Source: Marinifilum sp965230805 (GTDB taxonomy: Bacteria > Bacteroidota > Bacteroidia > Bacteroidales > Marinifilaceae). Taken from it: DNA of 64,000 bases. Shown in pieces: positions 17,598 to 25,744 of the stretch (positions are counted from its first letter, which is position 1; the number at the start of each line of letters is the position of its first letter). The stretch spans positions 1,736,001 through 1,800,000 of the forward strand of contig NZ_OZ246019.1 of assembly GCF_965230805.1 (NCBI RefSeq). The letters are read 5' to 3'. Below the pieces are notes generated by a model. It was not told the origin of the DNA, ran no database searches, and saw nothing but the letters and a program-made list of their open reading frames with translations. Position numbers and translations under genes: made by a program.

Positions 17598-18189
17598 ATT
17601 TTACTTCGTCCATAGAGATGAGATTATTCAAAATTGCATAAACCGTTAAGCCCGAAACAGATTTAATCCCCAATTTGTGGGTTATGTTCTTTCGGTGGGT
17701 TACAACCGTGTGTATGCTTATAAATAATTGATCGGCAATCTCTTTATTTGTAAATCCAAGAGCAATGTGCTTTAGTATATTTTGTTCTCTGGCGCTAAGT
17801 GTTTCGTTTGATTTAGTATTCCGATCTTTTCCAGATTTTTGCTCAATAATTTCCTCTAAAAGCTTTAAGATATCTTTCTGGTTATCTTGATAATGGATAA
17901 AAGCGTCAGCTTTGTACTTTCTGCGAATCGAGTCATCACCGGATATTAAAACCAAACTCATATCTTCTGCTGATACAAAAGTCCTTTTTGCATCCTCATC
18001 CTCAAAATTAAGCATGTTAGGATTTACAATTAATATTCCCGGTTTCAATCTGTTTACAAGTTCGTACAATTCGTTTTTGTTAGTAACTGAATGAAGAATC
18101 TCAGCATTTCCAAGATTATGAAGTATAGCTCGAAGCCCTTTACGAATCAAACATGTGTTTTCTGCAATAAGAATGGTGGTTCTAGGCAT
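17596..18189 (-). CDS. LuxR/NarL-type regulator with degenerate receiver
   Basis: A 197-residue two-domain regulator. The receiver (1-120) begins TTILIAENTCLIRKGLRAIL but the phospho-acceptor Asp is replaced by Asn (ILIVNPNML, Asn56) and the acidic pair is Glu-Asn, so ordinary phosphorylation looks impossible. The C-terminal LuxR helix-turn-helix (133-195) is intact: LSAREQNILKHIALGFTNKE, then VVTHRKNITHKLG. It follows the hemerythrin gene by 9 nt in the same direction, so the two probably work in one pathway, perhaps sensing O2 or NO. Its stop codon is formed partly by the end of a MITE. Confidence 0.87.
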   Translation of the reverse strand: MPRTTILIAENTCLIRKGLRAILHNLGNAEILHSVTNKNELYELVNRLKPGILIVNPNMLNFEDEDAKRTFVSAEDMSLVLISGDDSIRRKYKADAFIHYQDNQKDILKLLEEIIEQKSGKDRNTKSNETLSAREQNILKHIALGFTNKEIADQLFISIHTVVTHRKNITHKLGIKSVSGLTVYAILNNLISMDEVK

Positions 18190-18198
18190 ATTTGAAGA

Positions 18199-18927
18199 TT
18201 AAAACAGGTTTTGAATTGATTTCTCCATTAATATAATTTTGGGAATTAAAACCTTTTCCTCAATTCTTGAGTGGTGATTCAAATCTTCTTCGAGTCTGAA
18301 CAAATCAAGAATAATGCTATGATATAATGTCGAATTTGAAGGCGGAGCCACATACTTAATCATGATGGTACGCAAATCCATTAGCTTTTCTTCCACATCA
18401 TCATGATCTTCTTCATATTCCTCAATCGAAAACTGCTCAAATATTTCCTTGTTGATATCAGACATCGACTCTGATTTAATAATTTCGTCAACAGCCAAAA
18501 CATACGGAAATACAACATCTTCTTCTCTCATAATATGATCGGTAAGCTCCGATTTGTATCCTTCAAAAAAGTTTCTGATTAAGGCTATGTGTTTTTTATC
18601 TTCACTACCTTCCATCTCCAGGCTTTTTATTTTTTGCTCGATATCAGTTACCGTATCGTTTAGGTAGCTTGCATGAGTCATCTTAAGATAAGCAACAATC
18701 TCGCCTACAGGTATACTTTGTAATTCTTCCTTTGGGAAATAATCCTGATCGTGATATGCATTTAGCAATTGCAAAAAAAAGTTTAAATCTACATTGCTCT
18801 CTTGGCAAACTTCACTCACGGTTTTATCTCCAAATCCTAATTCAATTCCAAATCGATGAATGACAGGAATCAGCATGTAATTCATCTGAATCACATCTGC
18901 CATTTTCATACTCTCTTTTATGTGCAT
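18199..18927 (-). CDS. Hemerythrin-domain protein (RIC/ScdA-like)
   Basis: A 242-residue protein with an N-terminal part like the ScdA_N/DUF542 region (FGIELGFGDKTVSEVCQESN) and a C-terminal hemerythrin-like four-helix bundle. Candidate di-iron ligands are His in MTHASY, DHIMREEDVVFPY, YEEDHDDVEEKL and LNHHSRIEEKVLIPKI, which is the HxxxE pattern of the family. RIC (YtfE/ScdA) proteins repair iron-sulfur clusters after nitric-oxide or oxidative damage; other hemerythrin proteins sense O2. It lacks the Cys pair of classical ScdA_N, so repair activity is uncertain. It is the first gene of a two-gene unit with the LuxR-type regulator. Confidence 0.8.
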   Translation of the reverse strand: MHIKESMKMADVIQMNYMLIPVIHRFGIELGFGDKTVSEVCQESNVDLNFFLQLLNAYHDQDYFPKEELQSIPVGEIVAYLKMTHASYLNDTVTDIEQKIKSLEMEGSEDKKHIALIRNFFEGYKSELTDHIMREEDVVFPYVLAVDEIIKSESMSDINKEIFEQFSIEEYEEDHDDVEEKLMDLRTIMIKYVAPPSNSTLYHSIILDLFRLEEDLNHHSRIEEKVLIPKIILMEKSIQNLF

Positions 18928-19163
18928 GTCGGTGTTTTTATCGAATCTAAATTAGTAAAAAAAAGGAAATCGAATCAGAAGAAGGGAAAAATAGCAATCG
19001 AAAGCCGAAACCAAATGAGTAATAACACTAAAAAAGAAATACCATGGCAAAAGATTTCCTGAATTCACTTGGCCTCGGTTTCGGGAGCTTGTTTTTAAGT
19101 CAATACAAACTTAATCAGCTAAACTTGAGTTCGCAATACCAACATTTAGGTATAATCGCTTTT

Positions 19164-19330
19164 AACCTGATTTCGACTAACAATATTGTCACAGTTTGAA
19201 CTGATTTGGAGTAGTGATTTTCTCAAATTCCCGAAGAAATATCGGGATATTGCAAGGGAATTTGAGGATGTTTATGCCAAAAGATGTGAGATGACTTTCT
19301 GTGGCGAATTTTTTTAATCGAAATCAGGTT
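19164..19330 (+). mobile_element. Diverged short relative of the MITE family (167 bp)
   Basis: Perfect 13-bp terminal inverted repeat AACCTGATTTCGA / TCGAAATCAGGTT. The interior tracks the 267-bp family (ACAGTTTGAACTGATTT, GAGTAGTGATTTTCTCAAAT, AATATCGGGATATT, TTTATGCC, CTTTCTGTGG) but about 100 bp are missing. Its ends differ from the main family at several positions, and both ends carry the same changes, so this looks like a subfamily rather than random decay. It abuts the stop codon of the TPR gene (19332). Confidence 0.65.
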
Positions 19331-19331
19331 T

Positions 19332-20591
19332 TTATTTTTCGAAATGGATTTTCTCTTTTATATTCAGAATTCTTGATTTTGAATACTCATAACGCTCGCC
19401 ACCAATATCATTGGTTTGGTTGATGTACTTCGAATAGTATTGAAGCGCCTTCTTTTTATTGTCGCCAAACTCTTCGTAGGTGGTAGCAATTTCGTAAAGA
19501 ATTTCCGGATTCGAATCATCAAGCTCAAAGTGCTTTTTATACTCTGCTACTGCTTTCCCGAACTCACGATTTGCACTATAGGCTTTAGCCAGATACAAAT
19601 GCATGGATGATATAATAGGCGGAGTAATGTAATCTAAAGCGTTTGTAAGGTATACAATGCCCTTTTCGTTCTTGTTCAAACGCGAGTAACAAACCCCCAG
19701 GTAAAAGTTCAACATTGGATCTTTTTCAAATGCTTTGACGCAAGTCTGAAAAGATTTAATGGCTTTTTCATATTGTCGGGTTTGCATGTAGCAAACACCT
19801 AATTGTTTGTAACCGTTCTGATTAAGTTTTTTTCTCGATTCCAGATCTTTGTACATGTTTAAAGCATTCTCATACCATTCCAAGCCAACCAAACATTGTG
19901 CCTTCTTTTTTTGTATCAAATGATTATTTGGGTAAACTTCAAGTCCTTTATTGCAAAATTCCAAAGCTTGTTCAAGACCTTGCATTTCGTAAAATTTCTG
20001 AATCACATGCAGAATTGTAGATAAGTCCTTCGAATTAAGCTCATATGCTTTTAAATAAGATGCCAATGAACCAAGGTAATTTTGCATTCTATCTTTTAAA
20101 TTACCTGCTTGTTTATGAAGATATGGATTTAAAGAGTCGCGCTCAATTAATTTATTATAGATTTCCAATCCCTTACGATAATTACTAAGATTAGCATAGG
20201 TTTTTGCCAGTAACAAATTGCCTTGATAGTGCATCGAATCAATAGATTGAAGTTTTAAAAGTTGTTTTTGCGATTCAGGAAAATTCCCCGATGAATAAAG
20301 GCAACTGCAATAATTAAATAGTATTGCAGTTGAATTTGCTTGCAATTTGTGTGCAACCTGATAATTCTCTATGGCAGCTACATACTGATTAAGATTTTGA
20401 TAAACTTTCCCCAATCGAAAATACAATTTACCATTGGTACTATCCTTTGTAATCATCTGCTTAAGAATTGGAATTGCACTTTCATATTGCCCGTTAAAAA
20501 GCATTTGGTCTACCTTATTGATGCGTTGCGAAAATGCATTGGGAATAAATAAAATATTTGCTAGTACAAGGGTTAAAATTAAATGTTTCAT
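19332..20591 (-). CDS. Exported tetratricopeptide-repeat protein
   Basis: A 419-residue protein with a Sec signal peptide (MKHLILTLVLANILFIPNAF, then SQ) and about ten consecutive TPR-like helix pairs through the rest of the chain, for example NGKLYFRLGKVYQNLNQYVA and NGYKQLGVCYMQTRQYEKAI. The ATG at 20591 was chosen because it puts the signal at the N-terminus; an upstream Met at 20618 adds nine polar residues. TPR arrays mediate protein-protein contacts, here in the periplasm. No enzymatic domain is present. Partner unknown. Confidence 0.85.
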   Translation of the reverse strand: MKHLILTLVLANILFIPNAFSQRINKVDQMLFNGQYESAIPILKQMITKDSTNGKLYFRLGKVYQNLNQYVAAIENYQVAHKLQANSTAILFNYCSCLYSSGNFPESQKQLLKLQSIDSMHYQGNLLLAKTYANLSNYRKGLEIYNKLIERDSLNPYLHKQAGNLKDRMQNYLGSLASYLKAYELNSKDLSTILHVIQKFYEMQGLEQALEFCNKGLEVYPNNHLIQKKKAQCLVGLEWYENALNMYKDLESRKKLNQNGYKQLGVCYMQTRQYEKAIKSFQTCVKAFEKDPMLNFYLGVCYSRLNKNEKGIVYLTNALDYITPPIISSMHLYLAKAYSANREFGKAVAEYKKHFELDDSNPEILYEIATTYEEFGDNKKKALQYYSKYINQTNDIGGERYEYSKSRILNIKEKIHFEK

Positions 20592-20667
20592 AGTTTTCCT
20601 GTTTTTTACAATTATCATATAAAGATAACTAAATGATTAGTTTAGAAAAATAATTGTACAAATTTGA

Positions 20668-20703
20668 GAAAAAAAAAACCGACTCAGACTATCTGAATCG
20701 GTT
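20668..20703 (-). terminator. Rho-independent terminator of the era-der unit
   Basis: On the minus strand, AACCGATTCAGA pairs with TCTGAGTCGGTT (one mismatch) and is followed by an eight-base T-run. It lies 20 bp after the der stop. Confidence 0.88.
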
Positions 20704-20723
20704 ACTATAATTGCACTTTAGAG

Positions 20724-22031
20724 TTATTTTTTTCTCATAAAAATCTGGATAGGAACACCTGTAAATTTCCAGTTTTTACGAATCTGGTTTTCAAGATATC
20801 TTTTGTAAGGATCTTTAATATACTGAGGCAAATTGCAGTAGAATGCAAAAGTAGGAGCCAAAGTAGGCAATTGTGTTACATACTTAATCTTAATAAATTT
20901 ACCCTTTACCGAAGGAGGCGAAAATGCATCAATGGCTTCCTGCATTACTTTGTTTAGTTCAGAAGTTTGGATTTTACGAACCCTGTTTTCGTGAACTTCC
21001 AGAGCAGATTCCAATACATTCAATAATCGTTGTTTCGAAATGGCAGATGTAAAAATGATTGGTACATCGTTAAAAGGAGCTATTCTGTTTCTGATTTCCT
21101 GCTCAAACTCCTTCATGGTGTTGGTTTCTTTATCTATTAAATCCCACTTGTTTACCATGATCACCGCACCTTTTCTGTTTTTGATAATCAAATCAAAAAT
21201 GCTCAAATCCTGGGCTTCCACACCGCGTGTTGCATCAAGAATTAACACGCAAACATCAGCCGTTTCGATGGTTCTGATCGAACGCATTACCGAATAGAAT
21301 TCCAGATCTTCGTTAACTTTTGGTTTTTTACGAACCCCGGCAGTATCAACCATTACAAAGTCGTGCCCAAATTTTTGGAATCTGGTGTGAATCGAATCCC
21401 TGGTTGTTCCGGCAACATCGGTAACAATATTTCTCTCGATGCCGATTAGCGCATTTACCGTTGACGACTTTCCAACATTAGGACGGCCAACAAATGCCAG
21501 TCTTGGCAAATCGCTGTCTTCATCTTCGGGTTTTTCTTCAAAATCTGCAACAACAGCATCAAGCAAGTCTCCTGTTCCCGAACCATTCACCGAGGAAATT
21601 GGAAAAACAACATCTCCAATACCAACCGAGTAAAATTCGTTGGCAGCAAAAATCAAATTGCTATTGTCGGCTTTGTTGGCTACCAAGTATACCTTTTTGC
21701 TAGTTCTGCGAAGAATTCCGGCTACAGCTTCATCCAAATCAGTCATTCCATGTTGCACATCCAAAACAAACAAAATAGCATCTGCTTCGTCTATCGCCAA
21801 CATTACCTGCTTGCGTATTTCTTCATCGAATACATCTTCCGAATTGAAAGAATATCCACCTGTATCTATTACCGAAAACTCCTGTCCGTTCCAATCTGCT
21901 TTTCCGTAATTACGATCGCGAGTTACCCCTGCAGTTTCGTTTACGATGGCTTTTCGGCTTCCTATTAATCGATTAAAAAGTGTAGATTTTCCAACATTTG
22001 GACGACCTACTATTGCAACAATATTACTCAT
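20724..22031 (-). CDS. der: Ribosome biogenesis GTPase Der (EngA)
   Basis: A 435-residue tandem GTPase required for 50S subunit assembly. The first G domain has G1 GRPNVGKSTLFN at residue 8, G3 DTGGY and G4 NKAD; the second has G1 GRPNVGKSSTVNAL near 180, G3 DTAGV and G4 NKWD. The C-terminal KH-like domain (about 355-435) ends FTGVPIQIFMRKK, the usual Der ending. Length matches the family (about 435-490). It lies 21 nt downstream of era, and the two GTPases form one leftward operon closed by the terminator at 20668-20703. Confidence 0.96.
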   Translation of the reverse strand: MSNIVAIVGRPNVGKSTLFNRLIGSRKAIVNETAGVTRDRNYGKADWNGQEFSVIDTGGYSFNSEDVFDEEIRKQVMLAIDEADAILFVLDVQHGMTDLDEAVAGILRRTSKKVYLVANKADNSNLIFAANEFYSVGIGDVVFPISSVNGSGTGDLLDAVVADFEEKPEDEDSDLPRLAFVGRPNVGKSSTVNALIGIERNIVTDVAGTTRDSIHTRFQKFGHDFVMVDTAGVRKKPKVNEDLEFYSVMRSIRTIETADVCVLILDATRGVEAQDLSIFDLIIKNRKGAVIMVNKWDLIDKETNTMKEFEQEIRNRIAPFNDVPIIFTSAISKQRLLNVLESALEVHENRVRKIQTSELNKVMQEAIDAFSPPSVKGKFIKIKYVTQLPTLAPTFAFYCNLPQYIKDPYKRYLENQIRKNWKFTGVPIQIFMRKK

Positions 22032-22052
22032 ACCTCTTAATTGTGAACTGTT

Positions 22053-22934
22053 TTACTGGTTGTACCCGAATCCTTTTAATTTATTTTCTTTATTTCTCCA
22101 ATCTTTGGCAACTTTAACGTAAATCTTTAAAAATACTTTCTTACCAAAGAATGCTTCCATGTCTTTTCTGGCTTCGGTTCCAACTTTTTTAAGTGCTTTA
22201 CCCTGGTGGCCTATGATGATTCCTTTTTGTGACATTCTTTCAACATTAATCACTGCCATAATGTTGATAATTTTAGGTTCATCTTTGAACTCTTCCACTT
22301 CCACTTCCACAGCATACGGAATTTCTTTATCGTAATTCATCAAAATTTTTTCCCTGATGATTTCATTCACAAAGAAACGAGATGGCAAATCAGTCAATTC
22401 ATCCTTTGCAAAGTAAGGAGGCCCTTCAGGCAAAAGCTCCAAAATTCGATCAAATAAATTGGACACATTAAAATTCTCTTTTGCCGACATGGGAAAAATC
22501 TCAGCATTAGGTAATTTTTCTTTCCACAAATCCATTAATTCAACCAATTTATCCTGGGTGGTTAAATCAATCTTATTTAAAATCAGGAGTACCGGAATAT
22601 CAGTATTCTGAACCTTTTTAAGAAATTCCTCATTCTTATCGATGGTTTCTACAACATCAGTAACATATAAAATAATGTCAGCATCAACCAATGCAGATGT
22701 AGAAAACTTCATCATCGATTCCTGAAGTTTGTAATTCGGTTTTAAAACTCCCGGAGTATCAGAATATACAATCTGAAAATCATCACCATTTACAATTCCC
22801 TTAATTCTATGGCGTGTAGTTTGCGATTTCGAGGTAATAATCGAAATGCGCTCTCCAACCAGTTGATTCATTAATGTCGATTTTCCAACATTCGGATTTC
22901 CAATGATATTTACAAAACCTGACTTGTGAGGCAT
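22053..22934 (-). CDS. era: GTPase Era
   Basis: A 293-residue Era GTPase that binds 16S rRNA and aids 30S maturation. The G domain shows G1 GNPNVGKSTLMNQLVG, the switch region SKSQTTRHRIKGI, G3 DTPG and G4 NKID. The C-terminal KH domain contains MSQKGIIIGHQGKALKKVGT. The ATG at 22934 (MPHKSGFVNIIG) matches the family start; twelve in-frame residues upstream were excluded. It is the promoter-proximal gene of the era-der pair. Confidence 0.95.
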   Translation of the reverse strand: MPHKSGFVNIIGNPNVGKSTLMNQLVGERISIITSKSQTTRHRIKGIVNGDDFQIVYSDTPGVLKPNYKLQESMMKFSTSALVDADIILYVTDVVETIDKNEEFLKKVQNTDIPVLLILNKIDLTTQDKLVELMDLWKEKLPNAEIFPMSAKENFNVSNLFDRILELLPEGPPYFAKDELTDLPSRFFVNEIIREKILMNYDKEIPYAVEVEVEEFKDEPKIINIMAVINVERMSQKGIIIGHQGKALKKVGTEARKDMEAFFGKKVFLKIYVKVAKDWRNKENKLKGFGYNQ

Positions 22935-23310
22935 AACTACTCCAATTAAGTGATTTAAAAATTTTTGCAAAGATAGAATAATTAATGTGATTAACGAAAA
23001 TGGATGTCCATCGAAGACTTATGCCGTTTGTATCCTCCAGAGTTCTACATAACAGTTTAATCAGAATCGATTCCTTCATGATTTATATCTAACATACTGC
23101 ATAGGTGCAAGTTTAATAAATTCCTAGAATTCCTCTCATGCCTTAATATTTTTAGGAGAACGAATTAATAATTTCAATCAATTCGCTTGTCATATAAAAT
23201 AGAAATACCCATAAATAATTTAATATTAGAAAAAGATTAATATTTTTTTTGTATGATATATAAACAATCGTTAAATTTATGCGGAACGTCTATTATTTAA
23301 AATAACTATA
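22935..23310. other. Divergent intergenic region between era and the unknown gene
   Basis: A/T-rich, non-coding. It must hold the promoters for both directions. A good Bacteroidota-type promoter for the rightward gene is annotated separately at 23248-23279. Nothing else is recognisable. Confidence 0.5.
23248..23279 (+). promoter_or_regulatory. Candidate Bacteroidota promoter
   Basis: TTTG (ending at 23251), a 20-nt spacer, then TAAATTTA, one base away from the TAnnTTTG -7 consensus. The expected start of transcription lies about 25 nt before the ATG at 23311. Confidence 0.5.
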
Positions 23311-23964
23311 ATGTATACATCATTTAATGAAAACATGGAGAAGCATCGTATTTTACTATGGAATGCTTCCGGCGATACCGCCATTCAACCCCGTTTAGCT
23401 CTTTACGGATATACTTCTGAAAAATTGCAGGAAGGTCAAAGTCTTTGGGAAAAAACAAATTCTCTGGCACAAATGCAAGACCAAGAAATGGACGAACAAA
23501 AAGAAGCTACAAATCAATTCAACGAATATTTGCAACAGTCCATTTCCGAACTTAAAAAGTTTAAAAAACTAGCACGCCTGGTATTCGATACCAAACCCAA
23601 TGCATGGAACATGCTAAAGCTCGATCGTTTAAATATTGCCAAATTCACCGATTGGTATGCCGATGCCGATATGGTGTTTACCAATATTTTGGATCACCCT
23701 GAGTGGATTACCAGCATGCAAACTTTTGGTTACAGCAATGAAACCATAACCAGCATGCAAAACAAGTTGCACAATCTTAAAAGTCTGAGGCAAGTGCAAC
23801 AACAAGAAATTGGTGATGCTCAGCAAGCAACCAATCAAAAGTGGAATTCTTACAATCTATTAAAAGAGTTTTGCTACAAATTGTCCGAAGTTGCAAAAAT
23901 TGAGTTCGAAAACGATGCCCAATTGCTCGAAAAATTAGGCATATTGGTTCGATCAAACTCATAA
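23311..23964 (+). CDS. Hypothetical protein, predicted helical
   Basis: A 217-residue soluble protein with no signal peptide or membrane segment. It is rich in Gln, Glu, Asn and Lys and predicted to be largely helical; two similar segments, MQDQEMDEQKEATNQFNEYL near residue 56 and VQQQEIGDAQQATNQKWNSY near 163, suggest an internal duplication of a helical hairpin. I do not recognise a family. It has its own promoter candidate and a strong terminator, so it is monocistronic. A distantly similar style of small helical protein is encoded at 43730-44287, but I cannot align the two. Confidence 0.75.
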   Translation: MYTSFNENMEKHRILLWNASGDTAIQPRLALYGYTSEKLQEGQSLWEKTNSLAQMQDQEMDEQKEATNQFNEYLQQSISELKKFKKLARLVFDTKPNAWNMLKLDRLNIAKFTDWYADADMVFTNILDHPEWITSMQTFGYSNETITSMQNKLHNLKSLRQVQQQEIGDAQQATNQKWNSYNLLKEFCYKLSEVAKIEFENDAQLLEKLGILVRSNS

Positions 23965-23998
23965 AATTCAACTTACTTGTAAAATCATATAGACGTAT

Positions 23999-24028
23999 GC
24001 TGATTCTGCGGAATCAGCTTTTTTTTAT
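23999..24028 (+). terminator. Rho-independent terminator
   Basis: Stem GCTGATTC / GAATCAGC with loop TGCG and a T-run of nine bases. Confidence 0.92.
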
Positions 24029-24039
24029 CTAATCTTACT

Positions 24040-24218
24040 TTAGCATTCCGAAATGCCAAATGAAAGTTCCGAAATCACACTTGAGCAATCTGAAATCGCA
24101 TTTGAACCATCTGAAATCATAAATTAGCATTCTGAAATTATATTTTAACAAGAAGAAATGACAGAGTGGCAGTTGAAAATGATTCCTCACCATTCTGAAA
24201 TGACACAATAGCAGGTTA
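24040..24218. repeat. Second type of 21-bp-unit array
   Basis: Eight consecutive units of exactly 21 bp start at 24040 (TTAGCATTCCGAAATGCCAA..., TGAAAGTTCCGAAATCACAC..., TGAGCAATCTGAAATCGCAT...). The shared core is roughly CATTCTGAAAT; units differ at 5-10 positions each. The sequence is unrelated to the A1-A3 arrays apart from the period. A minus-strand frame of 76 codons reflects the period (..CHFR..NHFQ..CHFF..) and is not called as a gene. It lies between the unknown gene's terminator and the promoter of the riboflavin operon. Confidence 0.75.
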
Positions 24219-24272
24219 AATAAGCTCAGGAAATATGGCGCATAGGATTTTAATCCACAAAACAAATCGGCA

Positions 24273-24303
24273 TTTGTTTTTAAAACTGAAACATCTATAT
24301 TTG
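24273..24303 (+). promoter_or_regulatory. Promoter of the riboflavin operon leader
   Basis: TTTG at 24273-24276, 19-nt spacer, and TATATTTG at 24296-24303, a perfect match to the Bacteroidota TTTG / TAnnTTTG promoter. Transcription would start about 40 nt before the FMN aptamer. Confidence 0.7.
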
Positions 24304-24348
24304 TAGCGGAAACAGTGCTTCAAACTCTGTTTCAACATATTTTATTGT

Positions 24349-24459
24349 TTCTTCAGGGCAGGGCGTAATTCCCGACCGGCGGTAATAGTCCGCGAATCTG
24401 TAAAAGGATTGAACTGGTGAGATTCCAGTACCGACAGTATAGTCTGGATGGGAGAAGAA
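24349..24459 (+). promoter_or_regulatory. FMN riboswitch (RFN element)
   Basis: The aptamer core is unmistakable: AGGGCAGGGCGTAATTCCCG, ACCGGCGGTAATAGTCCGCG, GGTGAGATTCCAGTACCGAC and AGTATAGTCTGGATGGGAGA in order. P1 is closed by TTCTTC (24349-24354) and GAAGAA (24454-24459). It binds FMN and lowers expression of the downstream rib genes. TTCAGGGC (24352-24359), on the 5' side of P1, is an exact complement of GCCCTGAA (24531-24538) in the terminator, which gives a clear antiterminator pairing. Confidence 0.97.
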
Positions 24460-24530
24460 AAACAATTGATCGATTTGATTGATTCATGTCATTGGAAAAT
24501 TAATTCCAGTTGACATACCGTATACTAAAT

Positions 24531-24565
24531 GCCCTGAATAGTGAATGCTGTTCAGGTTTTTTTTT
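24531..24565 (+). terminator. Riboswitch-controlled terminator
   Basis: CCTGAATAG (24533-24541) pairs with CTGTTCAGG (24548-24556), followed by nine T. Its 5' arm overlaps the sequence that can pair with the aptamer P1 strand, so FMN binding should favour termination before ribD. Confidence 0.85.
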
Positions 24566-24636
24566 GTAATTAGAATTTAAAATGTGTGATTGATTTTTAA
24601 TGTAAGACAATCCTCATTAACACATTCAGAATAAAA

Positions 24637-25737
24637 ATGAGCAAAGATTACGAGTATATGCACATGGCTTTCGAGCTTGCTAAAAAAGGAGTTGGGAAAG
24701 TAAATCCTAACCCTTTGGTTGGTGCTGTAATTGTAAAAGATGACAAAATCATAGGAGAAGGTTATCATGAATATTACGGCGGCCCTCATGCCGAGGTAAA
24801 TGCTTTTCGTTCGGCCAAAGAATCGGTTGAAGGTGCTACAATGTATGTAACTCTTGAGCCTTGTTCGCATTATGGCAAAACACCTCCTTGTGCCGAAGCC
24901 ATTGTAAAAAACAAAATTGCGAAAGTTATAATTGGTATGCTCGATCCCAACCCATTGGTGGCTGGACGTGGTGTAAAAATTTTAGAAGAAAATGGGATTG
25001 ATGTTGATTTTGGTTACTTGTGCGAAGAGTTAAGAGAAATGAACCGCACTTTTTTAAAATTCATCCAATCTAAAACACCTTACGTGATCATGAAAACGGC
25101 CATGACCCTGGATGGAAAAATTGCCAGTAGAACAGGCGATTCCCGTTGGGTATCGAATGAAAAATCGAGAGCCAAAGTTCATGAATTGAGAAACAAGCTG
25201 GCCGGAATCATGATTGGTGTTGATACCGTAATTGCTGATGATCCCATGCTTACCACACGACTCGAAAATGGAAAGGGAAAGAATCCTATTCGTATTGTGG
25301 TGGATAGCAAAGCAAGAATCCCATTACATTCGAAGATTTTAAATACTTGCGATCGGGCAAAGACCATTTTGGCGGTAACGGAAAGTGCAGATGCTGATAA
25401 AATCCAACAGATTGAAAAGAAAGGAAATCAAGTTTTAAAGGTAGAGGCTTTAAATGAGAGAATAGATTTAAACAGTTTAATGAAAAAGCTGGGCGAACAA
25501 AATATCGATGGGATATTGTTGGAAGGTGGAGCTAGTTTAAACTTTTCAGCTTTGCAATCGGGCGTAGTTGATGAGGTGATTTCTTTTGTAGCACCAAAAA
25601 TTATCGGAGGTACAGAGGCAAAATCCCCGGTAGGAGGAGAAGGCATTGAATTGATGAAAGATGCCATTGAATTGGATGAGATAAGATACGAGCAATTGGG
25701 ACAAGACATGATGCTAATAGGAAAAATAAAAAAGTAG
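24637..25737 (+). CDS. ribD: Bifunctional riboflavin deaminase/reductase RibD
   Basis: A 366-residue fusion. The N-terminal cytidine-deaminase-like domain (1-145) has zinc ligands in GGPHAEVNAF and LEPCSHYGKTPPCAEAI; it deaminates the pyrimidine intermediate. The C-terminal reductase domain (146-366) has the DHFR-like segments VIMKTAMTLDGKIASRTGDS and GILLEGGASLNFSAL; it reduces the ribosyl group with NADPH. Together they perform steps two and three of riboflavin synthesis. First structural gene after the FMN riboswitch. Confidence 0.96.
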   Translation: MSKDYEYMHMAFELAKKGVGKVNPNPLVGAVIVKDDKIIGEGYHEYYGGPHAEVNAFRSAKESVEGATMYVTLEPCSHYGKTPPCAEAIVKNKIAKVIIGMLDPNPLVAGRGVKILEENGIDVDFGYLCEELREMNRTFLKFIQSKTPYVIMKTAMTLDGKIASRTGDSRWVSNEKSRAKVHELRNKLAGIMIGVDTVIADDPMLTTRLENGKGKNPIRIVVDSKARIPLHSKILNTCDRAKTILAVTESADADKIQQIEKKGNQVLKVEALNERIDLNSLMKKLGEQNIDGILLEGGASLNFSALQSGVVDEVISFVAPKIIGGTEAKSPVGGEGIELMKDAIELDEIRYEQLGQDMMLIGKIKK

Positions 25738-25744
25738 CTCTTTC

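Noticed and set aside
24035..24265. Minus-strand frame of 76 codons with a heptad pattern (CHFR, NHFQ, CDFR)
   Set aside because: Direct reflection of the 21-bp array; no start context or family.
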